From: Phialocephala subalpina
Taxonomy: Eukaryota; Ascomycota; Leotiomycetes; Helotiales; Mollisiaceae
Assembly: GCA_900073065.1 (NCBI GenBank)
Contig: FJOG01000002.1
Coordinates: 2,690,137 to 2,754,136, forward strand
Direction of reading: 5' to 3'
Length of the DNA: 64,000 nt
In this document: positions 35,404 to 48,453 of the stretch, one piece after another
Layout: every line of letters begins with the position of its first letter
Position numbering within the stretch: the first letter of the stretch is position 1
Notes under the pieces: model-generated
The model's input: the letters and a program-made list of their open reading frames with translations, nothing else
Databases searched by the model: none
Told to the model about the DNA's origin: nothing
Made by a program: the position numbers and the translations under genes

Positions 35404-36053
35404 CTTAATGGGAGTAGCAAGACGAGCATTCTTTGTGAATATTGTATATTTTTTGGACTTCCTGTCTCGAAAACGTTCACACTGGCGATTTGAGACTGCA
35501 TTTTACTGATTCAGTATACCGAAAACGCATGACCTGGCCCCGAATATTGGCGGAGATGTAGAACAGAACCGCGAACGCCTGGAAGTGAACAGGGTTTCCT
35601 TCCAAAGCCACTTCTCACGGTACATACATGAGTGGATGCTTTCGAAAGCTTCCCAGCCAAATGATCAAATATGGTAAACATTGCTCTGTAACTTCGTTTG
35701 CTTCATTCAAAGCATTGTATCCTGCATGACCTTGAATCATGCCTGACTAGAAATCAAGCTTGACTTGGAAGGTGGCAGGTGTGGAGAAATAGTGTCTGCA
35801 GTCAAGAAGAGCCATCAAACCGGACCTGAACATCGTCAGCGTAGCAATAATTGTGCGTGCAGGCTTCGATATTTTCAGGGGTCCGTAAGTTTGGAGACAT
35901 TGGCGTTGATTTGCACTAGACCATATTGGGACTAGCAGCTTGTGGCCGAAGCTCCCATGCATCAACGACGAATGAGGCTGTGATGGAGAAGCAAGGCTCC
36001 AGAATTCGCGATTCTCACTCTCCAAAGTGCTATGAATCTTGAAAGTTGTTGAC
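35404..36053. other. Intergenic upstream of VPS11
   Basis: 650 bp. A minus-strand frame at 35747-36154 overlaps the VPS11 first exon and is taken as a shadow. No other feature. Confidence 0.45.
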
Positions 36054-39000
36054 ATGGCTCTAACTTCGGTATGTAAACTACCTCTTGGAAATCTGCGAAG
36101 GAAACCTGCTAAGAAAGACAGTGGAAAACGTTCGATTTCTTCGAAGTCAGCCAAGTCAAGCCCCCCGACGACGAGAGCAAGTCCTTCTTCGAGAACAACG
36201 AAATCAGCTGTGTATGCTCTGGATCCGATAGTCTATTCCTAGGAAGCCATGATGGCTTTGTGCGGATCCTCTCGCCGACTTTCAAGGTGCTACGGACCTT
36301 TCAAGCACACGATACGGGCTCGATAACACACATGAAGCAAGTTGAGGGGACGTCGTTACTGGTTACAATTTCTGTACGTGATATTGGCTGCGCCTTTGGA
36401 TTGCTTCTGATCTGGAACAGGAAGATATATCGAACGAACCGATTCTGAAGGTCTGGGCGCTGGATAAACCTGTGAAGAAGACAGGGTTACCCACATGTCA
36501 ATCGACGTTAAGTATACAGAATGGGCGGAAGCCATTCCCAGTACGTTACCAACATTTGGCAGGAGTAGGGTCATCACTGAATTGGTATACAGATATCTGC
36601 CTTCACAGCACTCGATGACCTCTCTCAATTAGCCATTGGGTTTGCTAACGGCTCTGTTACCGTCGTACGAGGAGACTTAGTTCACGATCGGGGCGCAAAA
36701 CAAAGGACGGTACACGAATCAGAAGAACCTGTCACTGGTGTCGAATTCCGAGAAGAATCACGACTCACTACACTCTACGTCTCGACTACCTCACGAATAG
36801 TGAAGCTCGTTATTGCAGGTCGTGGCCAAGGTCAGGCAGCACGAGCGGTGGAGGATTCGGGATGTGCCGTTGGATGTATGACCCTCGATAAAAGGACTGG
36901 AGATATTGTCGTGGTCCGAGATGATGCCATATACTACTATGGTGTGGATGGACGAGGTCCGTGTTATGCATATGATGGGCCGAAGAGCTTGGTAGCTATT
37001 TATGAAGACTATATGGCTCTTGTTTCTCCTCCCTCATCCTCTACCCCCGCGAAGACGAATACTTTACGACGATTTGGGGGTGTTCAAGCCGATGAGCTAT
37101 TCAATACATCAACCTTCACCCTACTTGACACGGGATTGAAGTTTGTTGCGCATTCGGAGTCTCTTGTCTCTCAAGTCAAGACACTATTCATGATCTGGGG
37201 CGATCTCTTCACTCTCACCCAAGATGGCAAGGTAAGTTCGGCTGAAAAATATGGCTAATTTTAGACTGACTTCAACACTAGATATACCGGTACCACGAAA
37301 AGTCTCTTCAACAAAGGTTGGAGATTCTATACCAGAGAAATCTTTTTGTCACCGCCATCAATCTGGCACAGAAGTCTGGAATGGATTCGACAGGACAGAA
37401 CGTGATATTCCGGAAATATGGTGACTTCCTCTACCAGAAAGCCGATTATGATGGTGCTATGCAGCAGTATTTGAAAGCTATCGGCAACACTGAGCCATCG
37501 CAAGTAATCCGAAAGGTAAATCATGTCCTTATTGTTCAAAATATCCTACTGACATGCTTAGTTTCTTGACACTCAAAGGATACACAATCTGATTGAGTAT
37601 CTTGAGGAACTACATGAACATCATAAAGCAACAGCAGACCATACTACACTACTCCTGAACTGCTATGCAAAACTGAAAGACATTGACAAGCTTGAGAAGT
37701 TCATCAAGTCGCCCGGAGATCTGAAATTTGATCTAGATACTGCCATCTCGATGTGCAGGCAAGGTGGCTACTATGAACAAGCTGCATATTTGGCCACGAA
37801 GCACGGAGAGCACGAACTTGTGGTGGATATTTTAATTGAAGATTCCAAGAAGTATGCCGATGCTCTAGACTTCATCAGTCGCTTAGAGCCGGACGCTGTA
37901 AGCAGAATTTAAGACTTTAAATCAGTCATTTGAAAGCTAATATTGAAATAGGCCTACCCCAATTTGATGAAATACGCGAGAGTCTTGCTAGAGCACTGTC
38001 CGGATGAAACAACCCAGCTATTTATCGACTACTACACAGGCCACTTCCAACCGAGGATCGATGTAGTTATCCCAAATGTTATAGCACAACAGCCAGGTTA
38101 CGCTGCGGGAGCTGTGAACGCAGTCCAGAACCTTAAAGACCTACTCCCGCTGCCCTATATGAGCACATCTGCTGTTGTATCACCCCCTGCCGATGGCAAT
38201 ATTGTTGGCACAATAAGTGACAACAAATTGGTCGCGAATCCGGACCAAATACCTAGTTCAGAGTACACACCACCCCAACCTAGGACCGCATTTTCTTCAT
38301 TCGTTGATCACCCAGATGAGTTCATAGTGTTCTTAGAGGCTTGCTTGAAGGAGAAAGACCTCAAAGAGCGAGACAAGATTGATCTCTACACAACACTTTT
38401 CGAGATGTACTTGCATAAGTCGAATGAGAAGAAGGGCGCCAACAGAGAGGAATGGGAAGCCAAGGCCAAGAAGTTGATTGAAGGCAAAGATATCCCGATC
38501 GACACTTCCAATGTCCTGTTGCTGTCTCATCTTTCGAACTTCCGCGATGGTACCATTCTTGTTCGGGAACAAGCTGGCCTTCGTTTTGACATTTTCCGTT
38601 CTTATACCTCTGCGAAAGACACCCGTGGCGCCATCAAGGCGTTGAAGAAGTATGGTCCAGAAGAGCCGCAGCTTTATCCTGCTGCATTGGCATATTTCAC
38701 TTCCGACCCGCGCATCCTTGAGGAAGCTGGAGACGAACTTGATGCGGTTCTCCAGAAAATTGACGAAGACGGGCTCATGGCGCCTCTGCAGGTCATCCAG
38801 ACGCTCAGTACGAATGCCGTTGCTACAATGGGCATGGTGAAGACCTATCTTCAACAGACCATCGAGCGAGAACGCAAAGAGATCGCATCAAATCGCCGAC
38901 TCATCACCTCATACCGGAACGAGACTATCGACAAGCGCCAAGAAATGGCAGACCTATCCAACAAGGCACAAACATTCAACAATACCAGGTGTGCTTTCTG

Positions 39001-39289
39001 TGGCTCACCACTTACTCTACCGACGGTCCATTTCCTCTGCAAGCACAGTTTCCATCAGACTTGCCTGAACATGGAGGTCAATGAAGATGGAAATGTGGAA
39101 GGTACTTGTCCAAACTGCAGGAAGGACAATGATACCATTCGAGCCATCCGGAGGGCACAGGAGGATAGCGCTGATAGGCATGATATTTTCTTAGACGAAC
39201 TATCGAGGAGTGGAGATAAATTCGGGACGATCAGCGAGTGGTATGGAAGAGGAGTCATGCAAGTTGACAATCTGAGACCTCAGACTTGA
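36054..39289 (+). CDS. VPS11: Vacuolar protein sorting protein VPS11 (HOPS/CORVET core)
   Basis: Seven exons: 36054-36068, 36122-36373, 36421-36540, 36593-37231, 37282-37515, 37562-37897, 37952-39289, 977 aa. Exon 1 is only five codons (MALTS), joined to WKTFDFFEV. The N-terminal half reads as a beta-propeller (SGSDSLFLGSHDGFVRIL, then FANGSVTVVRGD), the middle as an alpha-solenoid (YQRNLFVTAINLAQKSG, DGAMQQYLKAIG), and the C-terminus carries a C3H2C3 RING at residues about 879-925 (CAFCGSPL ... CKHSFHQTC ... CPNCRKDN). Vps11 is a core subunit of the HOPS and CORVET tethers used in endosome-vacuole and autophagosome fusion, pairing with Vps18, and its RING is needed for assembly. Confidence 0.96.
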
Positions 39290-40297
39290 AGAATGGATGG
39301 TGAGAAATGAGAATGGATGCAAGTCTGAGGGTGGAATGGTTGGAGGTATGTAATTCATAATAGTGTTCATGCTCACAATATCCCAAAACCTATTCTTCTT
39401 GTCTTTGTCGTGTCCTGCAATCTTGGTTGTTGGTGGCGATATTACGCATTTCGCTTGAAAAGGAGATCCCAGTAAAAGACTACCGGGTTGTTCGGACCCA
39501 CTCATCACTATCCAACCATTTCTACATTATTACACATCTTTTCGCCTCTTCTGTTACCTGTATGGCCTAAAGTTTGTGTTTTGTTGCACGTCTTACTTAT
39601 CAGCCACCTTCGTCACATCGAAATTTAGTGGCGGGCGCTTCGAGTTCGGGTTCCATTGTCCTGGGTCGATTCTCGCTTGAGTTTTCTCGTTGTCCCTTGT
39701 TTGGTGGGACATTGTGCTCTGTTATGCCGCTTCCCCTCTCTTTCGAGTGGTAAATTACCCTTCTTTTTGTATGGCTGCAATGGGTAGCGAAGGGTCGTCG
39801 AGTTTGATTTGCAGACCTCCTTCGATGGTCGTCACGTGACCATGTTTTTAATTTAGAGTTTCTTGATTCGTGGGCATTTAGCAGTCGAGGGTCTTCAGCA
39901 GAGCGTGGACACGATCTGGATGTGACTTTTCTCTGCTGTGAATGACTGGACAGACTGGGCCCCTGCCTTCTACGACTTGCAGCTTCCATTTTGATCACGA
40001 CGGGAACTAGTTACCAATCCCGGAAATATACATTCCTAATCTCCTTGCAGTATAGCTTATGCCTTTCAAGATACAGTGAAGTTAGGATTTGGACCGAATG
40101 AGAAGAGTGATATTTAAAGTGCGCTGCATAAATATGCTCAGAATCTGTCCACCATATCATGACCAACTCAAACTTCAACATTTGCCGAACGTTATAGCAG
40201 CCCAACAACCATCAGTCCACCAAGTACAGTCACGCTTCTCACAAGTTAGAACGACAATAATACCTATTTATCAGTCACTCTCTTAACAAATTTCAAC
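39290..40297. other. Intergenic, 3' flank of VPS11 and promoter of the three-TM protein
   Basis: About 1 kb. A minus-strand frame (39600-39998, 132 codons) is rich in Arg and Ser and lacks family features. No gene supported. Confidence 0.4.
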
Positions 40298-40825
40298 ATG
40301 GACGCCGTCGAACAATTCCTCCTCGACTTCCAAGCGGAGAAATTTGGGGGCGAGCTCTTCGAACCAAACCTCGTCGCATCATCAGGCATGAACGTCGGCG
40401 AAATCCTTGCAATACCAGGCGCTCAATACGTCAAAACGCTCACCTACGATGGACATTCAACGTTGCAGCTTATTCACATCTCCGTATCCGCCCTCATGAG
40501 CTTTCTACTGATCCTGCTCTTCCTATATCTTCAAGTACACGCACGATTTGTCGAGAACAGAGAAGTTGACCCGGTTTACCAGGCAATTTGTGTCTTTAAA
40601 GCGATTGCAGTGTTCTCAGGTATTGGAAGGCTACTCATGCTTTATGCGCAGCGGTGGTCCAAGAGTGGGTCTTTGATTGAGACTATCAAGACGGGTTTCT
40701 GGCATTGGGAAGAGGAGCTAGTCTTTTTAATAGTGCTCGCAACTGTGCTGATTTTTTATATTGTCGATAAATTGGATGTCGTCCAAGGCCCACCGGGGTT
40801 TCTAGAAGAGGAGGGAAGATTATAA
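40298..40825 (+). CDS. Small three-transmembrane protein of unknown function
   Basis: Single exon, 175 aa. An N-terminal amphipathic region (residues 1-50) precedes three clear hydrophobic helices: about 57-80 (HISVSALMSFLLILLFLYLQ), 95-117 and 139-157. The loop between helices 1 and 2 is charged, and the C-terminus ends in acidic residues. The first ATG follows an A/C-rich leader (CAACATGG context). I do not recognise the family and infer only that it is an integral membrane protein. Confidence 0.75.
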   Translation: MDAVEQFLLDFQAEKFGGELFEPNLVASSGMNVGEILAIPGAQYVKTLTYDGHSTLQLIHISVSALMSFLLILLFLYLQVHARFVENREVDPVYQAICVFKAIAVFSGIGRLLMLYAQRWSKSGSLIETIKTGFWHWEEELVFLIVLATVLIFYIVDKLDVVQGPPGFLEEEGRL

Positions 40826-40990
40826 AGACGATAAGGAAATAGGACGAGAGGATTGGGGAATGTTGGGGGAACGCAAGTAAGAAACCACCCAAAGAGAACA
40901 AACATGTATAAGGTGAGGCAGCCAAGGAATTGATGTTATCTGCTTACTTGGATATCTTTGTCAGAAACCCACAACTAACGCAATCACGAC

Positions 40991-42242
40991 TTACTGTCCC
41001 TTCAACCTCTCCAATTCCTTCAATCTCTCCGCCTCCTGCCTCTTTATACGATTTGACACCCATTCCCTCCGTGGTCCCGTGATCTTCCATCCTTTCAATC
41101 CCTCAGACATCCCTAAATCCTTGAGCGTCTTCAGCTCTACCAGACTATATTCGCTTGGATCCTCTCTATCGAAGTTGAATGGCTCTTTCAGACTGACAGG
41201 TGGGTTGGTGATGATTCTCGGTATCCTCAAGAGGTTCTTGGAGGCTGAGTGTAGCATCAAGGGATGAAGGAGGAACACGTCTCCGACTTCGCCTGTGGCT
41301 TCATGGAAGCTTTCATCTCGTGTTTTGGATGGGTCCCATGCTATTTGAGACCAGAAATCTCGACCTTGATGACCCAGGATCTCGGAGTTAGCATTCTTAT
41401 TTCAAGCACTTCAAAAAGGGCAAGAGGGGAGAATGTTCCAGGAGTCTCGGGACATTCAAGACTCTCGAAACACTGAGGAAAGGAGAAGATGGCACCGAGA
41501 AGGTGGGTTTACCTTCATATCTCGAGTGCGTAGGATCGTTGACGGATCTCATCCATGGGGTCGTGCCTTCAGGGTGGTCATACTCGGCATTTGTCAGATA
41601 CAAGCCCAAAAGAAGGAGTGAACAGAAATACCAAATGTTTAGCAATGTATTTTATGCCGTCACCACAAATTGCCGTAGCGCCCCCTTTATGTACGATATC
41701 GCTCCAAAGCGGAATGACAAGCAGAGCTTGCTCGGGACTATCAAGAAAATGTACGAAGAAATCTCCATCGTTATGCCAATTGTCCAAGGCTACCGGAGTC
41801 AGCAAAGCCTTTCTCGATGTCCCAGCAGAGCTGGAACACCGAAGTAGGAGAAGTTCACGAGATATTACCTACATCTCAAATTCAACTCCTGCTCCCCACT
41901 ATACCCCTCCCTCCCCAAATTCACAATGAACCCATCGCTCCAACCACGGAACCCCGGCTTTTCCGAAATCCTATCCACACCACCAAGCAACTGTCCCATC
42001 GCACTCCAAGCCTTGGGACTAAACTCCGAAACAGAAACGTGATAATGCCACGGCATGTTCGTCTTCTCCGTCGTCCATGTCGATTTATCGGTAGGAGACA
42101 TGCCTAGTCTCGTCCACATGCCCTCTGTAAACTTTGCAGCGGCTTCACGAGTGAAGCATTGTGGGATCTTAACATAGCCGTGTTCGAGGAAATGGGCTTT
42201 TTGCTCTTCGCTCAAGATGTATTCTTCGGAGATGCTGCCCAT
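40991..42242 (-). CDS. Phytanoyl-CoA dioxygenase (PhyH)-like Fe(II)/2-oxoglutarate oxygenase
   Basis: Four exons on the minus strand: 41873-42242, 41632-41789, 41513-41582, 40991-41364; introns 83, 49 and 148 nt; 323 aa. The product starts MGSISEEYILSEEQKAHFLE. The iron triad is visible: H129 and D131 in NWHNDGDFF and the distal His about residue 238 in HPLMLHSASKN, followed by an Arg in LRIPRIITN that would hold 2-oxoglutarate. The third intron is the least certain: it is long and uses acceptor CATCAAG, chosen because it alone keeps the frame into FWSQIAWDPSK. Likely hydroxylates a lipid or small metabolite; substrate unknown. Confidence 0.88.
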
Positions 42243-42904
42243 TTGGGAATTGTAGAGACTGGATGAAATGACGGAAAAATGGTTCGTATGGAAAGAAGAA
42301 AGTCAGAGAAACGGGAAGGAGAATCATCACTTGACGAGGTGACTGCTTTCTTTTTATGCGAGAAAGGGTGGTGTATTGAAGATCGACACGCTTCTTGGCC
42401 GCCTTTTTGTAAGCGCATCGTCTGATAGGAGAGAGCTTCGACATTAGCCGGCGGGGCGAGGCGGGGGAACTGGCATTTTTCCGTGCCGGTGGTACAGTAC
42501 ACGAGAATTGAAGAGAGATCTCGATGTGCGTAGCTCCCGATGTCCAAAAAAGTGACACACCAATGTCCTATGAAATGAAGGAGATTGATTCGAAAATTTT
42601 GAGAATTCAACTCTGGGCTGATCTCAACACGTCCGGTTCGGAGACTCGCTAGAGAAATAACAAAAAGCTCACTTCGAAAGTCCCTACAATTCTGGGACAT
42701 TCTCCTCTAGATGCCAGCTTTTGGTATGTGGCTCTTTCTCGACAACGCGAGCGTGGCATGGCTTGGAAGTGGTCTTATCAAGGGAAGCTGCTTTTGTGGG
42801 ACAGGGTAATTCAAGAGAAGCCAAAAAGAACTTGGCAATGCAAAATGTGATATTTTCACGGTCTAAACTAGCTGTGCAAAGAAACTAATCATTCATATAA
42901 ACGC
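42243..42904. other. Intergenic, dioxygenase promoter and creC 3' flank
   Basis: The dioxygenase promoter lies at the left and the creC 3' UTR at the right. Minus-strand frames at 42169-42700 overlap the dioxygenase start and are not supported. Confidence 0.45.
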
Positions 42905-45229
42905 TCAAGATGCAGATACAGATGCCAACGTGGTTTCACTCTTGCTTGCTGCTGAGTCCCGAGGTCGATCCCAAGTCCGAATATGTCCTTTGATTTGTTA
43001 GCTTTATTTTGACGATGTTAAAGATTGTAGTTCTTACCACTCTTGCAACTCGTGATGATTGACTCTTCTGTGAAGTCCAACCAGCACAATGGATCTGGGT
43101 CTACCACTTTGGACTGTGAAATATTAGTATAGTTGAGAAGATCATGGAGATGAGGAGGCTCACCATCACGGGCGGAAGCATCGCAGTCGTGGCCCTGGGC
43201 TCCACCGGATGCTCAATGGTATGCTCTTCATCGCCCTCAGCAGAAGCGCTCGAATTCGATCTTAGTCTCGTTGAAGTCTGCGTTTCAGCTCTTTGCAGCG
43301 GATTTGCAAAGCGTGAAGAGATACTCCCCCTTTGCCGTACGGAGGACTATCTCACTGTCAGTCGCGAACTTCAATCCGATCGTGGAAACTCACAGCTTTC
43401 GGCCGATGTAGCATTCCGACGCTGAAATCCCACAACAGTAGCCGACAGTCTTCACCGACACTACCAAAGCGATAGTTCTTGTCATCACAGCGCCATGGGT
43501 CGAAAGCAACTGCTGTTACCCAGGATTGATGACCCTGGCAGCGTGCAACAATGGTAGCCTCGGTCATCGACCAGATAGATACAAGGTCATCTTGACCACC
43601 TGTGAGAACATACTTTCCATCCGGAGACCAGCAGACGCAGATAAAGCCTCCATAGTAGCTGGCGTAGAGGTCAAGAAGTCTGCTGTTGTCAGCTTGTCGC
43701 TTGAATATTCGCCAGATTGCCACTTACTGCTCCTTCAGGTAGTCAATGATACGAAGTGTACCATCCTCAGAGACCACAGCTAGATGCCTGTTATCCGGAG
43801 AGAATGCAAATGCATTGATGCGCTGGTTGGAGAGTTTCCAGAAAGAGACCGGGTTGAATTTCTGATTCTTGGAGTGCACAGATTTATCGACATGAAGCTT
43901 CGCTGCATGTTCGCCATAACCGTTACTGTTGCCATTCTCTGAGTTGCCATTCGTCTGAGTGCCATTTTCTTCAGGTAGGAAAGCTGAATCGTCTTTCTCC
44001 TTGTCATATACAACGAGTGAGCCGTCCATGTGTGCAGCCAAGAATAAGTTCTCGGAGCCGGGTATCCAACGAATTTCGGAGACTGGAGTGGCGTTTATGA
44101 TGCCCTAGCTTCATGTTAGCATTACGAACATTCAACCTGCGCCGAGTAGATCGTACATTCTTATTCAATCTTGTATATTTCTGAGATATTGGCTCAAACC
44201 ATATTATTTCACCTGTCGAGAAGCCCATAATCAGATCAATGTGATTCTGGCTCTTGGTTACTTGGTTAATATCATGACAGAGACAGTGTCCCTTTGTGAA
44301 AAGAATCTTCGTGAGATGGTCCGCCTAATTCACTCTCAGCTACTGGCTCATAAATAAGTCCCGGCATTGTTGTTTTATACCTTTTGAGGAGACGATAAGT
44401 CAATCCATTGGAATGCTCGATTGATGTTCGCAAATGCAAAGTAGCCATCTGCCGGACGGTCTACTAATCGCTTCGCCATATTTTCGTGAACTATGCATCG
44501 GGATATGAACGAAGAGTTGCTCTTAGCAATGTTGTTCTTCGGTTTCCTCCGCTTGCCTACGTCTTTGCCTGTAGCTGACAGCATTGAGTTGCCTTCACCG
44601 AAGGCTGGAGCAGATCCTATCGACAACGTAGCTCTCGCGCTACCAGTGATCGACGTTCCTCCTCCATCACTACTTCCAGGAACTACATCCGCAGAATCTC
44701 GTCCTTCGCTGGGATGTTCTTGTATGCTACTTTGAAGGCCTCCTGATCTTGTGCTCCTGTTCGTATCGACTTTGTATAGCAATGGCGCCGAGCTCCGCGA
44801 GCTGAAGGACAATAGCGATATCTTGGTTCCAGCTGTCGCTGGTTGCGGAGTCGTCGCAAGAGGATTCGGATTTATAATTGGAGCTTCTGAGGGATGAGGC
44901 GGCGGCGTCGCAAGGTGTAAGTCTTCCTTGAGAAGGTAGGTTCCTAGCATTGCGGTCAACACCGAACTCGAGCCGCTGATACAGCTGGGCAGCCATACCT
45001 TCACCCACCACCAACTGATACTCGGGCCCCGTTGGATGGGTTAGGATATTGTTTGTCTCGATCATGGGCGCAGCTTGTCCATTCGCAACGGCCAGGTTGT
45101 AAGCTGCCTGTGAGGGATATCGCGGCGGAGGCGGGAGCTATATCTTATCATCAGAGACATTGTGGTTCGCAGGATGGAGCGCTGTAAAGGGTGACAGGTA
45201 AGGAGAAGGACTTAACCTACGACAAACAT
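42905..45229 (-). CDS. creC: Catabolite repression protein CreC (WD40)
   Basis: Nine exons on the minus strand: 45221-45229, 44999-45137, 44381-44943, 44157-44324, 43728-44104, 43394-43679, 43164-43346, 43038-43113, 42905-42987; 627 aa, in the CreC range. Exon 1 has only three codons (MFV), joined to [14 protein letters not shown]. Hallmarks: the N-terminal Pro-rich start, [20 protein letters not shown], a Ser/Gly-rich linker, then WD40 blades including [43 protein letters not shown] and the last blade HIRTWDRP. A Ser/Arg-rich insert interrupts the last two blades, as is known in CreC/DMWD proteins. In Aspergillus CreC binds and stabilises the deubiquitinase CreB, controlling carbon catabolite repression. 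The gene diverges from GEM1. Confidence 0.95.
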
Positions 45230-45821
45230 GGCTGTGGCGGGGTCTGCTAAGTGCAGACAAGACTTAATGGTATAGCTATAGCCAAAACTTATCACTCAAA
45301 TGATTCAAACCGTCTTGCGTGTACCAGCAACGAGAAATTGGCAGCAATTGAGAGGCCTGCAGGTACGAAAGTGTGGGGTAACGTTATGCCTGTAGCTTTC
45401 GCAAGCTCGTGGAGGCGAGGATGATGCGGTCGTGAAGCGACAGACAATATTTTGGAATGGATATTTAAATATTGCAATTATATCTTCAATAGCAGAGAAG
45501 CAAGAACGATTGCAAAGGAGTGAAGTCTAGACAATGGGATGCGATCGTCGTTGGATGGTATGGCGCATACCCTAGTGCGGAGACGATATTTAGGCTCTCG
45601 GTCCAGCAGACCGAGCAAACCCGAATGTGTGGGCAACGAACTAACCTCACAGTATCATCAGACGACTCAAGCGCGGCTCTTAAGATTCAATAAGCGCCTA
45701 GCTTTGGAGCTCTGTTCGGCCGAGAACCCTACGACAGGACATAAATTGTTCTCGTGTGACTCTCTGCTTGTCCCAGTGATGGAAGGTCGTTGACAGGGAT
45801 CAAAGGTTGGAACCCAGCGTG
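45230..45821. promoter_or_regulatory. Divergent promoter of creC and GEM1
   Basis: 592 bp between the two start codons. Both adjacent genes begin with coding exons of 9-10 nt followed at once by an intron, so the transcription starts must lie in this stretch. No named motif assigned. Confidence 0.45.
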
Positions 45822-47764
45822 ATGGCTACAGGTATGCTCGGCCCTCTCTTCCGGATAGCTATCATTGCAGTGACTTACTTGCTTTAGTTCGAATATGCGT
45901 CTGCGGAGACGAAGGGACCGGGAAATCGAGCCTCATTACATCTTTAGTAAAAGATGTTTATGTGAAAAATAGGATACAATCAGTTCTTCCTCAAATTACA
46001 ATTCCGCCTACGATTGGGACACCTGAGAATGTCACGACCACGATCGTCGATACTTCAGCCCTACCCCAAGAACGAAATACCCTACGAAAGGAGATACGCA
46101 AGTCGAATGTTATACTGCTGGTCTACTCAGACCACTACAGCTATGAGCGGGTGGCACTGTTCTGGATGCCATACTTTCGCTCCCTTGGAGTCAATGTACC
46201 GGTAGTCCTATGTGCCAACAAGTCCGACTTGACCACGAATGGAAATACGACACAAGTCGTGGAGGAGGAAATGTTGCCGGTCATGGCAGAATTCAAGGAG
46301 ATAGACTCTTGCATACGGACTAGCGCAAGAGAACACCATAATGTTAATGAGGTCTTCTTTCTTTGCCAGAAAGCAGTCACCCATCCGATAGCGCCTCTGT
46401 TCGACTCGAAGGAGGGAAATTTGAAGCCAGCAGCAGTAGCTGCTTTGAAGCGGATATTCTATTTGTGCGATAAGGATCAGGACGGGTACTTGAATGACAA
46501 AGAGATGCACGATTTTCAGGCGAAATGTTTTGAGAAGCCATTGTCTCTGGAGGATTTGGACAATATCAAATTGTCAATAAGCAAGGCTTCACCAAAGTCT
46601 GATATCAACAAGGGCATTGATCAGAGAGGATTCATACATTTGAACAAGATCTTTGCAGAGAAAGGAAGACATGAGACCATATGGATTATCTTACGGCAAT
46701 TTCATTACACAGACAGTTTGAGCTTGAAAGATAGCTTCCTACACCCTAAATTCGAGATACCGGAGTACTCTTCTGCTGAGCTAAGTCCTGCTGGGTACAG
46801 GTTCTTCGTTGACCTGTTCCTTCTATTCGACAAGGACAATGATGGTGGTCTGAACGATTCAGAGCTGGACGCACTTTTTGCACCAACTCCAGGCCTGCCA
46901 TCCTCATGGCTCGAGACCTCGTTTCCTTCTTCGACGGTCCAAAACGAAGCTGGGCATATCACGCTTCAAGGATGGCTTGCTCAATGGTCGATGACCACAT
47001 TCACATCACCGAGTACAACTCTCTCGTACCTCGCATACCTCGGCTTTGAGCCTGCAACCGGACCTCGAACCGCCACAACAGCTGCTCTAAAGATCACGAA
47101 GCCAAGGAAGAGGCGGCGGCGTCCAGGACGAGTGGAGCGGAATGTGGTCCTATGCTATGTTATCGGGGCTCCTTCTTCAGGAAAATCGTCGCTATTGGAC
47201 GCATTTCTCAATCGACCATTCGATTCGTTATACCGGCCAACAATCAAGCCTCGAACAGCAGTCAACAGTGTCGAGCTCCAAGGTGGCAAACAATGCTATC
47301 TCATCTTGGAAGAGCTTGGAGAGCTAGAACCAGCCATTCTTGAAAACCGGGCGAAACTCGATGCATGTGACCTAGTTTGCTACACCTACGACTCCTCAGA
47401 TCCAGACTCATTCTCACACATCGTCTTATTGAGAGAAAAGTACCCTCAACTAGATGAGCTACCAGCTATCTACACGGCCCTAAAAGCAGATCAAGACAAG
47501 ACCACACAGCGATCTGAGATGCAGCCAGACGAATACACCTTGAGCCTGAACATGAATGCACCATTACATGTTAGCGTCACATGGAACAGCATCTCTGAGC
47601 TATTCATCACCTTAGCTGAAGCTGCTACGAATCCGAGTTTGGCGTTCCCGAAGAGTGAGGAAGAGGCGCCGGATAGGACGGGTATGTATATTGCGGCTGG
47701 TGCTACGGCGGCTGCGTTGGTGGCTGCTGTGATGGTTTGGAGACGAGTGTCGAACTCTAATTGA
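45822..47764 (+). CDS. GEM1: Mitochondrial Rho GTPase Gem1 (Miro)
   Basis: Two exons, 45822-45831 and 45888-47764, 628 aa, the usual Gem1 length. Exon 1 supplies only MAT and one base; the join gives [18 protein letters not shown] with the first P-loop. Domains in order: N-terminal GTPase (NKSD guanine motif in LCANKSDL), EF-hand loop one near residue 198 ([12 protein letters not shown]), EF-hand loop two near residue 318 ([12 protein letters not shown]), second GTPase with P-loop [10 protein letters not shown] near residue 436, and a C-terminal tail anchor ([16 protein letters not shown]) that puts it in the mitochondrial outer membrane. It works in mitochondrial inheritance and ER-mitochondria contacts (ERMES). 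Confidence 0.97.
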
Positions 47765-48380
47765 GGCGTGAGGTTATCAAGCAGGACAGGAATTGGTGCG
47801 ACATTTATGCGGTTGTAATTTGATGATACCCACCCTTCTCAATGTCTTAGCGTTAGTAATTGATACATAATAATCATCTTCGATTTCACAAATACTTCGG
47901 AAATACAATGTACTTGTAAGATTACGATGAACTGTTATTCGTTAGATTCTGAGCTACAGTACTGGCAGTGTAAGTCGCAAAACGTGCTGACTGAGAACAT
48001 GCCTGCCAAAGTTCAAGGTCGCCTCACCTCTTTCCGAAGTTTATATTGGGCAAAGATGGACAAGAGTTGGTTGTTTGAACGAGGAGCAATGGTAATTTCT
48101 CACGTCTATGTGTGTTGTTGACGAAGACACTAGTGCTGGGCAAAATTCTAGAGTTTTGACGCATGGTGCTTCTCTCCTCTCAATGAGTCACTATACGTGT
48201 TTTTGTTACGAAAAACAATGGTTCAATTCAAGTACCATCTAAGGCAAGGGGTGTGTATAAGTTAATTGTAAGATGCTTTTGCTTATGTGCCGTCAAGAGA
48301 CAGCTTCGTCGTAGTGACTATTTTGATGCCCGCTAACAAGATCTGAGATCTTCCCATGGCATCTGCCTCCCTTTATGTTA
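47765..48380. other. Intergenic, GEM1 3' flank
   Basis: About 600 bp with no recognised feature, leading to the broken BTB locus. Confidence 0.45.
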
Positions 48381-48453
48381 TTAACCTCTACCAAAAGCCA
48401 ATTTGATTTTGAAAGAACCCTGAGATAAGGTTCGTAGGGATCCTGGAAAAATC

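Noticed and set aside
39600..39998. 132-codon minus-strand frame
   Set aside because: Arg/Ser-rich low-complexity translation with no family pattern; it lies in the VPS11 3' flank.
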